From: Magicicada septendecula
Lineage: Eukaryota; Arthropoda; Insecta; Hemiptera; Cicadidae
DNA: 64,000 nt
NCBI GenBank assembly: GCA_034769895.1
Contig: CM068373.1
Coordinates: 197,078,134-197,142,133, forward strand
Reading direction: 5' to 3'
The notes under the pieces were generated by a model. It was not told the DNA's origin. It searched no databases and was given only the letters and a program-made list of their open reading frames with translations. This document shows positions 11,421 to 23,326 of this stretch, piece by piece. Made by a program: the position numbers and the translations under genes. Positions within the stretch are counted from its first letter, which is position 1. Each line of letters starts with the position of its first letter.

Positions 11421-12004
11421 TGTTACGACGGTCTACTCGATCGTCGTAGGTACAGTGGAAACAAAATAAGTACAAGACACCAATTAAGTCACTAATCACA
11501 CCTTTAATTGTTATAGTAAAACAGTTCGTAATTAACAACACAGTGTCTACAACAAATCAAATGAAATTGTTCATACGCAATAAAATGTCCACTAATATTA
11601 AAACTCAACTGTATTACAATTATAGCGTCCGAATATAAACGCAACACTTCACTAATAACTACTTGAACATACACCGTAATAACCCGAACCGCTCTGTAAA
11701 ATATATCGCACTAATACTCTCGAACCGCACAGTCAAAAATCTCGCATTGAACTGAAAAACTAAGGCCGCGACGCGATGTATTTATAGTTACGCTCCACAC
11801 ACCAGAAGCTTCCAAACTGCGTCTTATCTCTCGCGAACTACGTAATTGCTGCGGCCTTGACACAGTCCGAGCGCCCGAGCGAAGGCTGACACAGTCGAGA
11901 AAATTCTCGCAACATGCGTTTAGTAGCACGTACACCACACGCTTACATCGAGATCTTTCTGGCGCATTCGATAAACGCGTAGATTGTTCTGTGCTGTCGT
12001 AGCA
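11421..12004 (-). repeat. 5' LTR of element C
   Basis: 584 bp. Differences from the other LTR include CGTAGG for CATAGG and ATAAG for ATGAG near its plus-strand start. Confidence 0.9.
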
Positions 12005-12280
12005 ATACGTATTATTTCTAATAATGTCCGTTTATGTTATTATTATTATAGTCCAGTCTCACAATCAAATGTAAACACTTAATCTAACACAGATAACAAT
12101 AATAATTCAACCTCCATACAGATAATAACTCTATTGTTCAAATATCTGATAAGAGAGAGTATTCCAACTTTTATCTACACTCCCTGACAACATAGAACAG
12201 CACCTATAAATAGTTCAATGAATTTAGTCTCTACACACTCAAATAAATTTTTTTTTTTTTTTAATTAATTCATTAATCGA

Positions 12281-12301
12281 GCCCAACGTTGGCAAGCGCC
12301 A
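12281..12301 (-). other. degenerate primer binding site of element B
   Basis: TGGCGCTTGCCAACGTTGGGC on the minus strand directly after the LTR. It resembles the perfect lysine-type PBS of family A with an insertion after TGGCGC. Confidence 0.55.
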
Positions 12302-13584
12302 AATATCCTTATGCAACAGATCAAACTTTATTATCCTAATAAGGATATTGTGAGTGTGTAGAAATCGATACAAGTCTATTATGGAGGCGATGAAATATTA
12401 TTTATTATATACAAATATTGTTTATAAAGATGTATAATGTTTTTTTAAAATTGTCATGTATTAATAGTATATTAAATTGTTTGTATTGTTCGATTAATAT
12501 AAATCGCTTTTACTTGTTTGCTGCAACGTCCTCCTCTCGTCTCGTCGGTCCCATCTCGTCATCCTCTTCTACAGCTTCACTCCTTCCTGGTGTCCTCTTC
12601 GTCTCGTCCTCTTCGTCCTGGCGTCCTCTTCGTCTCGTCGTCCTTGTACAGCAAGCGGCTCCAGCGGCGATATTATTTCAGAGCCTCGTAGTTATGTTTA
12701 ACTGCTTCCACGATATCTTGTAGTGGCTTTAAGTTCTCTATGCGGATATCTTAACTTACACGACACAGCACTGAATTTTATTTTAAATTTTACTTAATTA
12801 TTTATCCTCTTGATGCTTACCGCAAAACTTTGTTAAGAATTACAAGGTTTATAGTTTACTTTATATAAAATATTCCTCTATTCCTTCTTGGTTCTTGCCG
12901 CAAAACTTCGTTAAGAATTTTAAGGTTTATGGTTTATTTTATATAAGATCTTTTTACGTTTGAAAGAGAATAACTCTCTTACCCGGGGCACAACTTCCCC
13001 TAGCAACGTCGACAGACAGACTGTCTTCAACCTAGCTCTGCAACGTATGAATCTCACTGAATTTGGTGTAATTTGATAGGCCAAGCCCAAGTCACATGAT
13101 TGATGGAACAACCAGATACACAAATTTCATGAAAAACTTTGTATAATTTTGCATAGTCCTGCATGGAAATTATCTACAATTATTATTACCCTATCATTGA
13201 TAAGAGTTACACTTGAGTTTTGTTTTACTTAAAAAATCATATTTCTAAAATAATTACAAACATCAGAGTATACACAAATCGAAGCTATTTATTTAAATAA
13301 TTCCTTGTCAAATTTTCATGTAAATCGGTTAACTACCACTGCCGCTATATCGATCGCAGATTATCACACCCGCACACACGTACCATTTCATACAAAAATA
13401 CATGACAATATAGTACAATTTTTTATGAAGAGTTTGGTGTAACATATATGCTTATCATTTTTTAAATACAAAACTTATGACTAAAAAACAAAATATTACA
13501 CAAAACAAATTTAAACAAGAAAATGCTTGTCATTCATGTACTCTGATATAAACAGCATATCTTATCATCCTGTGTTCTGTTGCA
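12302..13584 (-). repeat. 5' LTR of element B
   Basis: Starts TGCAACAGAACACAGG (minus strand, 13584) and ends before the PBS. It contains a CTCGTC/CTTCGTC-rich minisatellite at about 12535-12650 and the 77-bp direct repeat seen in the left copy. Confidence 0.8.
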
Positions 13585-14010
13585 ATATATATTATTATAA
13601 CAAATTTCTCACTTCTAGATCTAGGCTACCTGGCTACCTCATCTTCTACATATCCTAACCTCATCAACAAATGTTAAAACAAACTAGGCCAAATGTAATT
13701 TTAAGCTTTAAGGATGTTTGATGTTTAAGTTAAATAGGCAAGTAGGCCTGTAAAGGAATATTTTTGCTGATAATTGTTAATGCATGTGTTTATTCGGTAC
13801 TTGGCGTATCATATAGTAGACTACCTTTAGCCTACCTTGCACCACGGCGGTTAGATTAGGTTAGGATGCTATTTTGTTTAACTAATCTTTGTTGACCTTA
13901 TAATTTGTTAAGAAGCTACGTTATTTAATGATTGAACTAAGGTAACTAATTTACAACATTAAGACAAGCCTACTTTTTGAGTCTAATGGTATGTTGTATT
14001 TTTTCAGGAG
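13585..14010. other. unassigned sequence before the hAT transposase
   Basis: AT-rich, no ORF. It ends with a pyrimidine-rich run and CAG at about 14006, which could be the splice acceptor for the hAT exon. The upstream exon that normally carries a BED zinc finger was not found. Confidence 0.4.
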
Positions 14011-15462
14011 ATGCTGAACCAAAGCCTCGCCAAGGCCATATTCGTCAGTGGATCTCCCTTGTCCATAGTAGAACATCCACTTTGGATAAATTTTTTCAAA
14101 AGAATCAGGCCTTCCTTCCAGTTGCCTTCAAGATATCTGCTATCCTCTACTTACTTAGATGCTCAGTACACAGAAACGCAAGGTAACATAAATAAGCAAC
14201 TAGAGGAGGCAAAAAATCTCCATCTGCAGTGTGATGGCTGGAGTAACCTCAAAAATGAATCGATTATTAACTTCATAATTTCAAAGCCTGAACCAATTTT
14301 TGTTGAGTTTGTAATGACTAACAGCAACAGTCACAATGCCGAGTACCTTGCTCAGCTTCTCACAAATTTAATGGAGAAGTATGGACCAGAAAAGTTTCTG
14401 GTGGCGATTGGTGATAATGCTGCAAACATGAAAGCTGCATTGAATCTGGTAAAGGTTAAGTTTCCTCATATTGTTCCTCTCGGGTGTCTAGCTCACCTAT
14501 TAAACTTATTGTGCTCAGATATTTTAGGCTGTCAAACAATCAAAATTTTCATGGCAAACGCAGTTGAGGTTGTCAAAACAGTAAAACACAGCCACATTTT
14601 ACAAGCATTGTTTGATGAAATATCAGCTGAAAAAAAATTCAAAGATAGGATTTCACTGAAGTTCCCAGGAAAGACTAGGTGGGGGAGCCATCTTTTCTGC
14701 AGTTTGCAGTCAAACAAAGTTGTCCTACAAACCTTAGTTGTCAACGAAAAGGCGCAATCATACCTGAAGCCTGAAATAAAGAAGAGAGTTCTTGATGATG
14801 ATGTTTTCTGGGTGAGAGTTGACAAAATCATAGAACTGATGAACCCAATCGTTCATTTGATTACGGCTTTTGAATCCAATAAGCCTCAAGTTCATAAAAT
14901 AGCCAAAAAGTTCAATGAGTTGGAGGCAATTCTCATCGAGAAGCTACCGTCCTCTCCACTGCAATCTGCAGAAGAAAAGGCAATCTTGGCTAAATTCCAA
15001 GCTAGGAAGGAATTTGGTGTATCGTCTATTCACCTTGCAGCTAATCTTCTTGATCCAGCAGCACAAAGTAGTAATCTGAAGCCTATCGAGATGCTTGATG
15101 CAATAAGCTTTGTTTGTGACACAGCAAAGAACACAGGATTAGATGTTGTTCAGGTTACAGAGAACTTAGCTGATTACAGGGACAAACAAGGAATTTGGTC
15201 CAGACAATTTGTGTGGGAAGGAGCGGGTCTTGATCAAGAGAATCGTGTAAATTCTTTACTGTGGTGGCGAGGTTTGAGAGGAACTTGTGAACTGGTGGAA
15301 GTTGCTATAAAAATTCTTGGGGCACCCGTTACGTCTGCTGCCACAGAGTGAACTTTCAGCACTTTTGGCTGGATACATAGTAAGAAAAGAAACAGACTTA
15401 TATCTGAGAGGGCAGCAAAGTTAACATATCTAACAGATCAGGAAACTAAAGAAAGTGATTAA
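14011..15462 (+). pseudogene. hAT-family transposase with one stop
   Basis: The open frame runs 446 codons to TGA at 15349-15351 and then continues in phase for 36 more codons. Family features in order are SGSPLS and PSRYLLSSTYLD, CDGWSN (residues about 73-78), GDNAANMKAA with the catalytic Asp, GCLAHLLNL, and TRWGSH. The C-terminal dimerisation motif follows as SAATE-stop-TFSTFGWIHSKKRN, so the TGA replaces the usual Arg of this motif. No terminal inverted repeats or 8-bp TSD could be recognised. A CAG acceptor just upstream suggests this was the last exon. It is probably a dead transposon, although a domesticated gene decayed by one mutation cannot be excluded. Confidence 0.8.
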
Positions 15463-15802
15463 AAAGTGATAATGGACAATTTCATTAATTTTTTTCGCAG
15501 TGGATAATCTACCTATCTACGCTACCTAATATAAGACAATTATACTTCATTTCAAATTAATTTATCAACCTAATTTGTTTTCTTTTTTCAATAGTTACTA
15601 TAGCCTATTATGTATTATTCATAAGCCAATTAAAGTATTAAACCCATTAAAGAAGTAAAAAGTTACGTTTAGTCCATTTTTTCCCAATAACACAACTAAC
15701 ACTCAAGCAACATTTTCAATATGTCTACCAAACCACTAAAGAAGCAATATTGCAAAACAACTTTTCCAATACAATATATCAGCTTAAAAAAATTATTTAT
15801 AA

Positions 15803-15876
15803 GTTGTGCCCCGGGTAAGAGAGTTATTCTCTTACAAACGTAAAAAGATCTTATATAAAATAAACCATAAACCTTA
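15803..15876 (+). repeat. inverted fragment of LTR B
   Basis: AAGTTGTGCCCCGGGTAAGA and the following 50 bases are the reverse complement of about 535-598 in LTR B, with a few changes. It lies downstream of the hAT gene. Confidence 0.75.
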
Positions 15877-15894
15877 TCAATATATCTTTAAAAT

Positions 15895-15964
15895 GAATAA
15901 ATGCCCGGGCATTTATGGATTTTGGGCATTTGCCCCAACTTACAAATGCCTGGGCATTTTACAT
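15895..15964. repeat. GC-centred palindromes
   Basis: A perfect 20-bp palindrome centred on CCCGGG (ATAAATGCCCGGGCATTTAT) is followed by further AAATGCC/GGGCATTT motifs. It could be the folded end of a small DNA transposon. It sits exactly at the border of the host repeat array. Confidence 0.5.
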
Positions 15965-16151
15965 CACTAGTGTGCGTGCACGAGCTCACATGACTGTGTG
16001 ATTTTACTTACTTAATCTCAAGTAGTTTATATGTATACAACACTATGATACAGTTTGTGTATTCTGTTGATTATTAATTACATATCTACAAACGAATGTG
16101 ATCCAAATCACTAGTGGTACATGAGACGGAACAATCTAACACAATAGCTAT
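15965..16151 (-). repeat. host tandem array, partial unit cut by element F
   Basis: Matches about 25910-26093 and 27430-27620. The unit continues at 24644 on the other side of element F. No exon lies in this part. Confidence 0.8.
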
Positions 16152-17417
16152 TGTAAGGGGCCAAATTTGTGAGTATTTTTATTTATTGCATTTTTTGGGT
16201 TTTATGAAATGTGTAAATTTTATTTCCATTGTGAGAGACTACGTGGTAAGAGCAGTTGTTAACAAAGGCGACGCAGTAATATCACGTTGTGCAATCGGTA
16301 GAAGAATTTACCAAGCCTCATTTCCAAGAACTTTGTTTGTGTGTGACAGCGCGCCCATACGCATTATACATCCAGGGGTGCGGACCCACGCTACTTGTAC
16401 CGCAAAGATGGTGACGAGCACATTTTCTGTTTCGCCTCTTTGACTAAGGGAACGGATATGAAACTTTAAGGCCCGCCTATTTTGTGACGTCGAGCCATAA
16501 GCGCCTGAATATCATCGGCGTACAGGACTAAAGTACTGCTATGTATCGTGGGCATAGCCACTAATCTGCAACAATTCAGGCTGTGAGCGACAACGAAATT
16601 CGTTCACCGGCAGGCATTAATATCCGTCCGCTTAAAACAGACGCTTTGGCCAGTCCACGAGAAACTACAACAGCCAACAGACGTAGTTAGTGCCACTCGG
16701 GCCCGGTCGGGTAGAACTTTTTAAATATGAATAACTCAGTGTAGTAACGCCTTAATACCGACCGGGACCCGCGTAATTAACGGATTGAACAAGTGTACAA
16801 CTGGTGACGAACGACGGACAATAGAACAGAAATAACGGGCAGTTAACTCGGGCAGCGAAAGCACGTGGTCGGACGGGATCGCGACAGTGACAGTGAATAA
16901 TTAAACAAAAAACAAAATTGGTAACAAAAAATAAAATGGGTTTTTAAATGGCGTGAATGCGTGTGTGAGCAAAGCTGGGCTACCTTATAAGTGTAAGAAT
17001 TGTATTTTCAATGTAAGAGCTATTTAACCATCAAAATGTGTTTTGTTCTTTTGTGTTTTGGATTAAAGATTTCCGTATTTCTGTAAGTAAAATATTCATT
17101 TCATAACATAAAAATGTGTTAGACTAAGTTATTTCGTCATTACCACTTTCTCATTTCTGTGCTGCAAGATTCGTCTAAACGTTCCGGGTATCTTCTGAAT
17201 TATTATTGGGGGTGGTCAGATTGCTAAATTGTCCCGTTTTTAATAAGGTAAAGTGTGTAAGTTTTCGATATTTTAATCTATAAAAATATCGTGGCGACTC
17301 TGGTCTTCTGATAAAATTTAATATGAGGTAAGTAGTTGAGAATGAGTACAGGTAAGTCCTGGCAGTATTTATCTATTTAATTTATTAATATATTTCGATC
17401 TATTTTATTACATTACA
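16152..17417 (+). repeat. 5' LTR of element F
   Basis: TGTAAGGGGCC to ACATTACA, 1266 bp, matching the 3' LTR. A splice donor GTAAGT is at 17328-17333. ORF 16114-16443 lies across the LTR start, recurs partly at 23457-23669 and is not a gene. Confidence 0.9.
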
Positions 17418-17418
17418 C

Positions 17419-17436
17419 TGGCTCACGCTGCCAGGA
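17419..17436 (+). other. possible primer binding site of element F
   Basis: TGGCTCACGCTGCCAGGA lies one base after the LTR end. It is placed correctly and starts TGG, but I cannot name the tRNA. Confidence 0.4.
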
Positions 17437-17601
17437 TTTTCGTTTAATTTTATTTATACGAGATAGACCTATTTTAATGCACAGAAAATAGGATGTGGTA
17501 ATGACAAATTTATAAAAAGGGATTTATCGTATATAATTATGCACGTGTGAGTAGGTTATGTTTGTGTTATGATGTACAGTTGTGTAAGTAGAAGATACAA
17601 A

Positions 17602-18735
17602 ATGGCAGATAATAAGGAAGAAGTCAGCTTCACTGACAAAACAACACGAACTAAAGAGTTGTCGATGGACGATCTGTTTAATCTAATAAAAACCATGTCT
17701 GAAAATATAAATAGCAACGTAAATGCAAAATTTAAAGAACAACAAATTGATTCCAATGTCAAATACAATAAAATGAATGAACAATTTGACAGACAAAATA
17801 GGGATTTTAATGAGAAATTCGATGCTCAAAAGAATAGTTTTGATGAATTAAAAAACTAGATCCAAGAAATGAATAAATGTTTTGAAAATAATAATGAAAC
17901 AATAAGAACTAGTTTGAATAAATTAGAACAGAGTATGGAGAGAATGGGAGTAGTTGTAATGAATCCAAATAAAAATAATACGAATGAAAATGATAATGAC
18001 ATGTGTCAAAATGTGATACTAGATAAAGAGTCAACAAATGATAATGACAATGTCGAAAATAATGAATGTAATACTGAGAATAGTAGTGTATTTGAAGAGT
18101 TAGTATCAGAAAGTGATACGGTGAAAATAAATAGTGAGAGTACTGATGAAATTGCAGAATGTAGTGATAATGAAATGTTAATGTATGCTTATGAGTTAGA
18201 GAGAGAGAGAAAAGATAGTATAGTGGTAGAATGGGGGCAGAGGGTAAATTTTCCCCTTATTTTTTATGAACCAGAGTGTTCACAAGTGTTGTTTTTGAAG
18301 GGCAAGAGTCCCGTGGTAGTAGAAGATTTGAGTTGTTTATATTTGTTGTATAATTTTGTACCCTCTGTCTGGAGTAATTTTGAGAGTGTGATATGGTATT
18401 ATGATGAGAGAGATTTAAGTAGAGAATTGTATGTTGAGAGAGAAACAGAATTGTATAATTTAAATAGAGATTATGATAAATGGAAAGTAAGGTTAGAAGT
18501 ATATTTAAATAATAATGATTTGATTGATAATACAAAAGTAAATAACCCGATAATGAATATATTTACTGATGGAGACTTAACCGAAATACTTAACGTAGAC
18601 TTGGTGAATGATTATTATGGTATAACGGATAAATTGAAATTGTTTGGTTATGACACACAAGACAACAATATGTATGTCAATGAAATTGAACAGTGCTATA
18701 TAGAACAAAGATTAATCTTTGACGATGGAGGGTAG
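17602..18735 (+). pseudogene. coiled-coil Gag-like protein of element F, one stop
   Basis: A homologue of the D and E ORFs. It starts MADNKEEVSFTD (E starts MADNENVSLTD). A TAG at 17857-17859 breaks the coiled-coil region, and the frame continues in phase from 17860. The rest contains the Asn-rich linker, then GQRVNFP, LKGKSPV, PSVWSN and YNLNRDYDKW, and ends RLIFDDGG at a TAG stop. It aligns well with the D C-terminus over about 190 residues. Total length would be about 377 codons. The function is unknown; the shared C-terminus argues for selection on this domain. Confidence 0.75.
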
Positions 18736-20019
18736 ACTATAAAACAATAAAGGACAATTATAAATATTTTTGTTTTGTGGTTTTGACCCTGCAACTTTGG
18801 ACATTGAAGTGTGAAAAAATGAATCACTTAAGGACAAAAGTTTGTAAATAATTGTAGTGAATTCATTTGTATGTATTGTAAAATGTTAAGTAAACAATGT
18901 GTGTGTGTGTGTGTGTAGGTAATTGTGATAATAATAATATTAATATTTGGCAATATAAATAAATAACAAAATTAATTTTGGAGACAGTAATTGGCTAATT
19001 GTAATTGTTGTGATGGCAATGGAAGTTGTATTTTCTGTAATTAATTAAATTAAATTATTTGGAGATGTTTTAAATATTCTGATTTATTTAAATGTTGTAT
19101 AATTAAACTTTCTAATGAATTGAATTATTTACGAGAGATGTATTTGGTAATAGATGGTTAAATTGGTTGATTCAAACTAACATGTTTGTTAAATGTTTCA
19201 GAGGTTACGTGAAAGTATGGTGTATATATTTTGTGTATGTCAGTTTAAATGCACTGTAAGTATAAAATTTATAATACATGTCAGCTGATCAGTAGTAAAA
19301 TGTCACTGTTATATTGGTTGTGAATGTTCAAGGTAATCAATGTTAAATGTAATGTTTCAATGTATTACAGATGCTATTTAAAATAATGAGAAAAGTAATT
19401 TGATAAAGTGAGAAATAAAGTAATAATTGGTGAAAGCTCATAAAAGATAGTTTTTGGGTGATGAATATTTTATTGGGACATGTAGATCAGTCCAAGTGGA
19501 AGTTAAAGTTAAAATGGTAGTAGAGAGAATAATATTGTCTTGAGTTAATGTTATAGAATTGGAGAAGTATTGATGTTGACACAGTAGTTATGGGGAATAT
19601 ATGTAGAGTTTTGAGTGATATATTGATATTATTAAATGATGATGTTATTTTGTTGTAGTTGAAGGGAGGTAATAAGGTTGAGATTTGGGGATGGCAATTT
19701 TGTAATAGGGGTAGTGTAATGTGGGAGTCTGCAACAAAAGAGTTGGGACGGGAAGGGACCGTTTGGCGCCGGAAAGGGTTACCTTAGGTAGAATCCAGGA
19801 ACCAACATAATGGGATGAGCTTTTTTGGGGGGGGGGGAACACTTATCCTAGGTACAAAGGGTTAGAGAGTATTTTTTTTATATATATCGAGAGAAGGTGG
19901 CGAATTGAGTTTAATGATAAGTTGGGTTTAGAGACTGTTTGATAGATGTTGTGATAGAGATGAGTGTCATATGAGTTATAGTTGTTAGTGGTATTAGAGT
20001 CAGAGTGAGAAAGATATTA
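18736..20019 (+). other. non-coding interior of element F, left of the Tigger
   Basis: AT-rich with no plus-strand ORF. The block at about 19726-19900 matches element D 5905-6085, including TTGGGACGGGA and GGCGCCGGAAAGGGTTACCT. A 65-codon antisense ORF (19645-19842) overlaps this block; see findings. Confidence 0.6.
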
Positions 20020-20220
20020 CCGTATTTTCGCGTGTACCACGCACACCTTTTTTACCAAAAAATATTTCGTAGAAATGGGGTGCGAGTGTTACACGAGGAA
20101 ACTAACTTGCCAGTCTTCATCAGAGTGGTAATTGGACCTTATGCTACTGCAGTTCCTATTCAAACCTCACTCACTACTATGTACCGTACATCGGGCGGAT
20201 ATTGACCTTGACTAAAGCAT

Positions 20221-20566
20221 TGTACAGACAACACTTTCAACCCCCACTGCAAAATAGCAGGTAGCATTTCATAGTGTTTCTAACAGTCTACTGTTAAAAT
20301 TTGGTTCGTTCTGTACCGGTTTGTGAAAACGTAAGCTTTGTTTTGAAGTGTTTTACGGTATTTACCAAATGTTTATTGTGTTATTTACGTTATTGCACAG
20401 ACAACTCTTTCAACCCCCACTGCAAAATAGCAGGTAGCATTTCATAGTGTTTCTAACAGTCTACTGTTAAAATTCGGTTCGTTCTGTACCGGTTTGTGAA
20501 AACGTAAGCTGTGTTTTGAAGTGTTTTACGGTATTTACCAAATGTTTATTGCGTTATTTACGTTAT
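20221..20566 (+). repeat. two 173-bp tandem copies in the Tigger leader
   Basis: The segment starting TGTACAGACAAC at 20221 recurs from 20394 (TGCACAGACAAC) with few changes, directly upstream of the transposase start. It may be a duplicated promoter region. Confidence 0.85.
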
Positions 20567-20693
20567 TTAATATCGAATTTACGGCAATCTTAATTACTAC
20601 GGTATATCGTACTGTATCATATCATTTTAAACAATTTATCTTCGTTTGTGTTTTGTGTTCTTTTAATTTATCAAGGTGTTGTTTCGTTTTACA

Positions 20694-21936
20694 ATGGAAT
20701 GTGGGAAAAGATTGCATTCGTTTACTGCTGGAGAGAAGTTAAAAATTATAAACGAAGCAGAGGTAATAGGAAATAGAGCAGAGGGTCGAATATACGACGT
20801 GCCGGAATCGTGTATCAGAGACTGGCGTAAGAAAAAAGAAAAATTAACGGAAGCTCCTTTAAAGAAAAGAGCTTTTCGAGGTAAACCTGCAAAATATCCT
20901 CAACTAGAAGTTAAACTTACAGCCTTTGTAGATGATAAGCGTCAATATGGTTATGCTGTTTCCACAGAAATGTGCCAAATAGAGGTAATTAAGATTGCGA
21001 AGGAGCTGAATATTAACATAAATGAGTTTAAAGCAAGCAGGGGATGGCTTCAGAGGTTTTTTAAAAGAAGTAACCTTTCTGTTCGACGGAAAACAACGAT
21101 ATCTCAACGTTTACCAGAGGCGTACACTGATAAACTCTTGTGTTTTCAGCGTTACGTAATTCAGTTAAGAAAACTGTACAATTATCCACTATGCCAGATC
21201 GGCAACGCGGATCAAACTCCAGTTTATTTCGAGATGCCTGTGGATACGACAGTAAATAAAGTTGGTGACAAAACTGTAAAAATTCGTACAGCTGGTTGCG
21301 AGAAACAACGGTGCACTGTAATGCTTACTGTGTTAGCCGATGGAAAGAAACTGCCACCTTATGTAATCTTGAAGCGGAAAAACCTTCCAACAAATGAAAG
21401 TTTCCCACCAGGTTTGATAATGAAAGCTCAAGAAAAAGGGCGGACGGACAATGAGTTAGTGCTTGATTGGATAAAGCGCGTTTGGAATCGGCGACCTGGA
21501 GCATTATTAAAATGCCCAGGGATGCTTGTTATGGATAGTTTTGTTGGCCATCTGACTGACGACGTTAAGAACGTTTTATCAGAAACAAAGACTGAACAAG
21601 TGATTATTCCAGGTGGAATGACTTCGATGCTCCAGCCATTTGATGTGTGCATAAATAAGCCCTTCAAGTGCTAGTTAAAAAAAATGTACACCCAGTGGAT
21701 GAGTACTGCACCACACGAGCTGACGGCGACAGGAAGACTCCGAAGGCCCATCACTGACGCTGATCTGCAGTTGGATCATCAAAGCATGGGACAGTATACC
21801 AGAAAACGTAATAAAGAAAAGTTTCGAAAAAACTGGCATTTCCAATGCCTTGGATGGCAGTGAAGACGATAAACTGTTCGTTAGTGAAGATGAGGCAGCG
21901 TCTGCTTCTGATGACGACAGTAGCAACGACGAATGA
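20694..21936 (+). pseudogene. pogo/Tigger-family transposase, stop and frameshift
   Basis: Starts MECGKRLHSFTAGEKLKII. The first 60 residues are a CENP-B-like helix-turn-helix and the next 80 are a second DNA-binding region (GYAVSTEMC, GWLQRFFKR). The DDE_1 catalytic core has the first Asp in GNADQTPVYF, the second in LVMDSFVGHL and the third in LQPFDVCINKPF. A TAG at 21672-21674 follows two codons after NKPF, and the frame then continues in phase. Near 21740 a +1 shift is needed to reach the C-terminal text GISNALDGSEDD and the acidic Ser/Asp tail ending at 21936. The catalytic residues are intact, but the protein is truncated. Confidence 0.9.
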
Positions 21937-22413
21937 AAATCAGGTAAGACACTAGTAAAAAATTGTCATAAACTACATCAAACATACCGGTATCCCTTGG
22001 GTTTATAACTGTGTTCGTTTTCATTTATTTACTGTTCTAATGCACACTTAATTTTCTTTAGGTTGGCAAACCCGAATTTACAATTACGGCTGGTTGTGTA
22101 ACGATTGCTGTAACCTTCGCCTCTAATTACTGTATTTAATTGTAATAAATATTAATTGTTATTGTAATAAACATACATTTTTTACTTGTAATAAAAAATA
22201 AATCCGTAAGTTAGTGTAACAAAAAAAGTAACGACATTTATTTCATTAGTTATTACAGTTTTTCCCTTACAATAGATATGGTAATACTATTCCAAATACC
22301 GGTATATGATTTTTTCACATTTTTGAATGCGCGATTTTTTTTTTTTTTTGTAGGACCTAAAAATAAGGGGTGCGCGTTTTACACGAGGGCGCGTGGTACA
22401 TGCGAAAATACGG

Positions 22414-23326
22414 TATATGTATAAATGCCAAGTGGCATATCAAGCTAAAATAAACAGTCAAATCACCCAAAGTATTGGATATGCGATTATTAAAGAAAGA
22501 GATTTATAATAAGAATATAAAAATTTTTTTGATTGAAACCAGTGACAAATTTTTGATAGAATTTGAAAATAATATAAAGTGTTTATTTGAATAATTTAAA
22601 TGTCAATTTGATTATTATTTAGAATGATATTTTGTTATTTTAAATGTTTTATTTTATTATGTTTTGGTGTTTCAAGATAGAATTTTACAGAAGTTTAATG
22701 TATTCACAGATGTAACTTGTACATAACGTATGTAGGTCAAGGTTCTGGACTTGACCCAGTTTTGGTCAGCTGATAGGTGAGGTCATATACTAGGCATGTT
22801 TAGCAAGGAAGTTAATCCAACTTTTGTTTTTAACTAATTTGAACAAACTTTAAATAATTTCAATATGGAAAGAAATATTTTAATAAATTTAAATTTTTTG
22901 AATTTAAAATTTTTTTTGAAAAAAAAAAATTTTAGTTTGAAATTTGGATTTTTTCACTTAAATGAATTAATAAATTTTTGAAGAATATGTTAACCTTACA
23001 ATATGTAGAATAGGTGTGTGTGTGTGAGCCCAGTATCTGCTAAAGGCAGCCCAGTTTTCAGAAAAAGGGGAAACATATCGGTTGAGGATCTGGCATGATC
23101 TAAGCCAGGGATTGAGGATTTTTGGGGTAGCATGATAGAAGGTGAGGTGCGCTGTGGTGCGTGTCTGTTCGATTTTTCGGTGTTGGGATCTCTTACAGAG
23201 AAGTCCAGTGATCTCGTTCAGATGCGTCCATAGTCGCCGAGCCAGGGGGGTCGTTTACCCATGCAGTGTAAGAACAAAAGGGGGTTGTTGGCACCAGTTC
23301 CTCACCGGTCCTCTGAAGGGTTTTAT
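22414..23326 (+). other. non-coding interior of element F, right of the Tigger
   Basis: AT-rich 3' region sharing with E the text GGTCAAGGTTCT...GACTTGACCCAGTTTTG and TCAGCTGATAGGTGA, then AGCCCAGTATCTGC and the GTGTTGGGATCTC block. ORF 23142-23396 has a counterpart frame in E but is not convincingly coding. Confidence 0.6.

Larger units (their letters stand above)
9293..12004 (-). mobile_element. Ty3/Gypsy retrotransposon C, internally deleted
   Basis: Both LTRs are 584 bp, read TGTTACGACGG...GTCGTAGCA on the plus strand, and differ at only about six positions. The flanking TSD is ATAC (9289-9292 and 12005-12008). The minus-strand order is LTR, PBS, Gag start fused to integrase, PPT, LTR. 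Protease, reverse transcriptase and RNase H are missing. It inserted into the leader of element B. Confidence 0.9.
1..13584 (-). mobile_element. LTR retrotransposon B, nested, cut by window edge
   Basis: A minus-strand LTR element whose 5' LTR is at 12302-13584 and whose 3' LTR is at 1-1187, the latter cut by the window start. The two LTRs align from base 1 with base 12351. A degenerate PBS lies just inside the 5' LTR. Once elements C and D are subtracted, only about 2.1 kb of internal sequence is left, too little for a full Gag-Pol, so B was internally deleted before or after insertion. Its LTR starts TGCAAC and ends near GGATATT, like the family A LTRs at 47-53 kb, so A and B are probably related. 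Confidence 0.75.
20020..22413 (+). mobile_element. Tigger/pogo DNA transposon inside element F
   Basis: Terminal inverted repeats of about 25 bp: CCGTATTTTCGCGTGTACCA at the left, and its near complement ending AAAATACGG at the right. TA dinucleotides at 20018-20019 and 22414-22415 match the TA target preference of Tc1/mariner-pogo elements. It carries one broken transposase. Confidence 0.9.

Noticed and set aside
16114..16443. 109-codon ORF at the left end of element F
   Set aside because: It begins in flanking DNA and runs into the LTR. A similar frame in the other LTR (23457-23669) is explained by LTR identity. No protein motif.
18899..18917. Short (GT)n tract in element F
   Set aside because: Ordinary low-complexity sequence, of no special meaning.
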